A stretch of DNA of 64,000 nucleotides from Prosapia bicincta. Its lineage: Eukaryota > Arthropoda > Insecta > Hemiptera > Cercopidae. Shown here piece by piece: positions 61,001 through 64,000 of this stretch. The translations under genes and the position numbers were made by a program. The notes under the pieces were generated by a model that ran no database searches, had not been told where the DNA came from, and worked only from the letters and a program-made list of their open reading frames with translations. Each line of letters starts with the position of its first letter. Within the stretch, counting starts at the first letter, position 1. The stretch is from the NCBI GenBank assembly GCA_036971475.1, contig JBAIZL010000002.1, forward strand, positions 229,613,643 through 229,677,642, given 5' to 3'.

Positions 61001-61500
61001 ATTGCCTAAAGGCAATGTGCTAGATCACAAAATGTATCTACCACTTCATCAACTGCAGTAAATTTGCCAACAGCATAATACTTGACAGTTTTTTTCAAAT
61101 TGTTCCAATAAATTATAAATACAAGCCCGCCTAACCAAGATATTTTCCTCTGCCACTGTATTATGTGGTCAAATAATAAAACTCAAAGTAAAAATTTGTA
61201 CTGATAAAGTTACGGTTTGAACCAAAATAACCGAAAACTTGAATTGAAATAACTAGAGAAAAAACTATATTTGTTTTTACTTATATACCGTTTCCTTATA
61301 TTACTTTGTGCAACACTTTCACTTTTTAATCTCTTTGCCAATGAAATGTCTTGAGTGTCATTAGTGATTCAGTAAAAACAGAATTTTCCAGATAATGGTC
61401 ATTATCTTCTTAGCGGTCGATTACTTTATGATCCTCATTATTGTCTTCTAATTTCTTTAAATACGTATAACAAAAATATCATCTCCTTCAACATTAATCT
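61001..61500 (-). pseudogene. piggyBac transposase pseudogene 1, N-terminal part
   Basis: The minus strand upstream of the DD41D insertion reads NNLKKTVKYYAVGKFTAVDE then VVDTFCDLAH. This matches the piggyBac segment with the first catalytic Asp (Y-x-V-x-E-F-x-T-x-DE-x-L-x-x-F-R-G-R-C). Further out are FDHIIQWQRK and an acidic stretch (EDNDHYLENSVF), as expected for the N-terminal region. Joining this to 56547 gives the right spacing to KAARYGVK within about one residue, so both parts belong to one gene. Heavily frameshifted. Confidence 0.65.
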
Positions 61501-62518
61501 CTATTTTTTCTTTTGCCCAACTGTTGTAAAAAATAAGCTGCCTCACAAAAGGCACCAGTTGGCCTTTAAACATCACACTCTTCTAGTTCCGCACTACATA
61601 TTAGTTTATTTACTCTTTCTTATTCTTTTAGATCAATGTGAAAACAGATTAACACTAAATAATTGTTTTAATATGTACACAAGTTAAATCATTAGTTAAT
61701 CTACAATATCACTATTCAGGTAAAAACTAAAATTACAAATAATTTTTTTTCAAAATGTGAAAAGTGGCACAGATATTTACTCCAAGATATTAGTAATACG
61801 AGAGATAGCATGTGGATGAATTCCCAGGGGCAGTGAATAATTCTCTAACAGAAACTAAATAACTTGTAAAACGAGTGTGGTCTGAGAGTTTCTAGAAAGA
61901 GTCTTATGAAGTATACGGAGTTGATGACTGCAGACAGTGCACTCAAATAATAAATAATACCACAGAGAAAAACTCTACTGCGCTACTTCTGATGGGCCAA
62001 GCAATGTTTATTACATTTGCTTAATATGATGTCATTAAAATATTATAAAGAAGTAGCCAAATATCATTTACATAGACATGTCTTTTGAAAACCAAATCAG
62101 TTTGTATCAGAATAAAACTCCATCAATGATATTTCCTTCTATTTTATCTGGAAACCCAATCCACAAAGCAAATTTTAGTCACAAAACATTGATTTAATCA
62201 CTCATTTTTTTACATATTTACATGGTCTTCATTATAAAGTTTGTTTTTCAAAATTGCTGTAGAAGTATCATGTTATCTGAAATTATACCCTTTCTTATGG
62301 AGCAACTGATAGGAAAATTTTGATTATAGAGTTTTGCAATTAGTTTACCGCTATTAACACTTGAACTAATCTGTGATTTAAATTCTTAATCTACCAAACA
62401 AGCATTTTAGTATTATTAGTAAATATTAAGTTTGTATCCAGGAAAGTTGCTGAATGTTTTAATAAGTCCCAAAGTTCATAATTTATTAATGTATTCCAAA
62501 CAACATTATTATTTTTAT
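61501..62518. other. Non-coding stretch
   Basis: AT-rich; may include the promoter side of piggyBac pseudogene 1, but no terminal repeat is recognised. Confidence 0.4.
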
Positions 62519-62560
62519 TTAACCCTCAAGGATGCACGCTGTTGTAAAAAGTACAACAGT
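62519..62560 (+). mobile_element. Left terminus of piggyBac element 2 (TTAA + TIR)
   Basis: TTAA at 62519-62522 is followed by CCCTCAAGGATGCACGCTGT, the usual piggyBac arrangement of a TTAA target and a CCC-starting terminal repeat. A palindromic word GTTGTAaaaagTACAAC lies just inside (62541-62557), and a second copy, GTTGTAcaaaaTACAAC, at 62723-62740 is probably a subterminal transposase-binding repeat. Confidence 0.7.
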
Positions 62561-62867
62561 TTTAATATTTTGCTTCTTGTTGAAACCTGTTGGTAGTTAT
62601 TTGTTCAAATCACCGTTCTATTCCTCTATTGGCCCCCGCCCCACAACTCTTATCAGTTGTCATCAATGTCTTTATTCTATCAACATAGCCTCAGTGTGCG
62701 ATTAGTTCTGGTGAGTCATCACTGTTGTACAAAATACAACGCGCCTTCTGACGTTTTTATTTTTTCGGTGCAGTTTTTTTTCTACATGATGGAATGTAAG
62801 TTTTTATACACATTTTTTTAAAGAATTATGAAATTATTTGCTTTGTTCAATATTTTTATAAATTTTC

Positions 62868-64000
62868 ATGTTTTTAGGAGTGAATTTGGAAGACATTCCA
62901 AAAATTTTACAGGATCTTTCTGATGAAGAAATTGATAACGCTGATTTTATTGAAAGTGACGATGATCTGAGCGATGGTGAAGCTGAAAAAAGTGATCATA
63001 ACTCAGAAAGTGAATTGGAAGGTGGTTCCTGTGATAGTGATGAGACTTAAAGTGAGTGTGAAGAGGGCGATGAAGAATTGTTTTCTGGTAAAGACAAAGT
63101 GACGAAGTGGAGTAAGACTAGGATTAGTAAAAGTTCAAAAACCAAAAAGCACAACATAATAAAAATATTTCCCGGCCCTAAACAATGTGTTAGAGATGTT
63201 GAGAGCCAGTGTGACACTTTTTTCAAGTTTATTAGTGTTGACATGATTGACGGTATTTTACATCATACTAATGCATACTTGGATACAATCAGAGATAATT
63301 TTTCACGTCCACGGGATAGCAGTATAATAAGTAGATCAGAATTTATGGCATTTTTTGGAATTCTATTTCATTTAGGAGTCAAAAAAGCCAACATGACTAG
63401 CGTGAAAGAGTTGTGGGCAAGTGACGGGGCTGGAATGCCACTAATAAGAGCTGCAATGGGGTACAAACGATTTTTACTAATTTTTAGGTGCTTAAGGTTT
63501 GATAACCGCCAAACAAGAGAACAAAGAAGGCAAAATGACAAGTTGGCAGCTATTAGATCAATTCTGAATAAATTTATTGAGAATATTCAACAATTATAAT
63601 GTAAGCGAATTCGCCACAATTGACGAAATATTAAACCCATTTCAAGGTCGTTGCTCTTGGAAACAATACATTTCGTCCAAGCCGGCGAAATACGGTATAA
63701 AATTGTTTGCTCTTTGTGACACAAAGACATTTTATTGTGCCAATTTAGAAGTTTATGTAGGCAAACTACAACCTGGACCTTATGAGACTTCGAACACTCC
63801 TTTAGATATAGTGAAACGTCTAGTAGTTCCCATTCAAAATTCGAATAGAAACATTACAACCGACAACTGGTACACTTCCATGCCACTAGCTAGTTATTTG
63901 TTGGAGAAAAATCTAACACTGATTGGCACTCTACATAAGAACAAACAGGAAATTCCACCAGAATTTCTGCCTAATAAAACCAATCAGCCAAGTACTTCCT
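62868..64000 (+). pseudogene. piggyBac transposase 2 (partial, runs off the window)
   Basis: The frame from 62868 starts with an acidic N-terminus (GVNLEDIPKILQDLSDEEID, DDDLSDGEAEKSD). One TAA (63048-63050) interrupts it; the same frame continues with CVRDVESQCDTFFKFISVDM, RSEFMAFFGILFHLGVKKAN and FLLIFRCLRFDNRQTREQRR. A 1-nt-type shift at about 63588 leads to NNYNVSEFATIDEILNPFQG (first catalytic Asp), SWKQYISSKPAKYGIKLFAL, NRNITTDNWYTSMPLA (second catalytic Asp) and LTLIGTLHKNKQEIPPEF. The third Asp and the Cys-rich tail lie beyond 64000. A GTAAGT...TTTTTAG pair (62801-62877) could be a short intron just before 62878, which leaves the true start uncertain. Two defects only, so it is much younger than pseudogene 1. 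Confidence 0.85.

Overview
The window is an AT-rich, microsatellite-rich animal genomic segment, most likely from an arthropod and probably an insect. The transposon families (Penelope-like elements with GIY-YIG nucleases, piggyBac, mariner with an insect-type helix-turn-helix, a DD41D Tc1/mariner relative, an I/R1/Jockey-type LINE with RNase H) fit that, but the species cannot be fixed. I see no intact host protein-coding gene, no rRNA or tRNA gene, and no CRISPR or bacterial operon structure. Almost everything that can be recognised is mobile-element debris or simple/tandem repeat.

Left part (1-18 kb): a decayed LTR-retrotransposon gag ending in a (GT)n tract; a cluster of palindromic Penelope-type end pairs embedded in (TA)n tracts (3.4-4.8 kb); another palindrome at 9.5-9.8 kb; a higher-order satellite (10.1-11.8 kb, period about 343 bp made of 139+139+65); a reverse-transcriptase scrap at 15.8-16.1 kb; a 240-bp duplication at 16.2-16.7 kb.

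Middle (18-45 kb): a hAT-like 802-bp element with a pogo-like end inside; a 72-bp minisatellite (24.7-25.7 kb); a 34-bp minisatellite (31.5-33.1 kb) that is open in all three forward frames; MADF (PIF/Harbinger-type) and Helitron-helicase remnants; a 0.9-kb inverted-repeat element at 38.1-39.0 kb; three more Penelope-type palindromes at 40.8-42.6 kb; a complex duplication at 43.8-45.2 kb.

Right part (45-64 kb): densely packed coding transposons. There are two Penelope-like elements: a head-to-head GIY-YIG pair at 45.8-47.3 kb and an RT+GIY-YIG copy at 49.1-50.8 kb. A third scrap lies at 55.4-55.9 kb. There are also two mariner N-terminal fragments, three RTE-like tails, and a three-level nest: a minus-strand piggyBac pseudogene (55.9-56.5 and 61.0-61.5 kb) split by a DD41D transposon (56550-60997), which is itself split by a LINE (56623-59772) with a poly(A) tail and 12-bp target duplications. 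The window ends in the 5' part of a second, younger piggyBac.

The observation I find most worth following is that the Penelope-type ends, although mostly unrelated in sequence, repeatedly carry the same hammerhead-ribozyme-like core, (C/T)TGANRA-N-[short hairpin]-GAAA. The GAAA side always points outwards in head-to-head palindromes.
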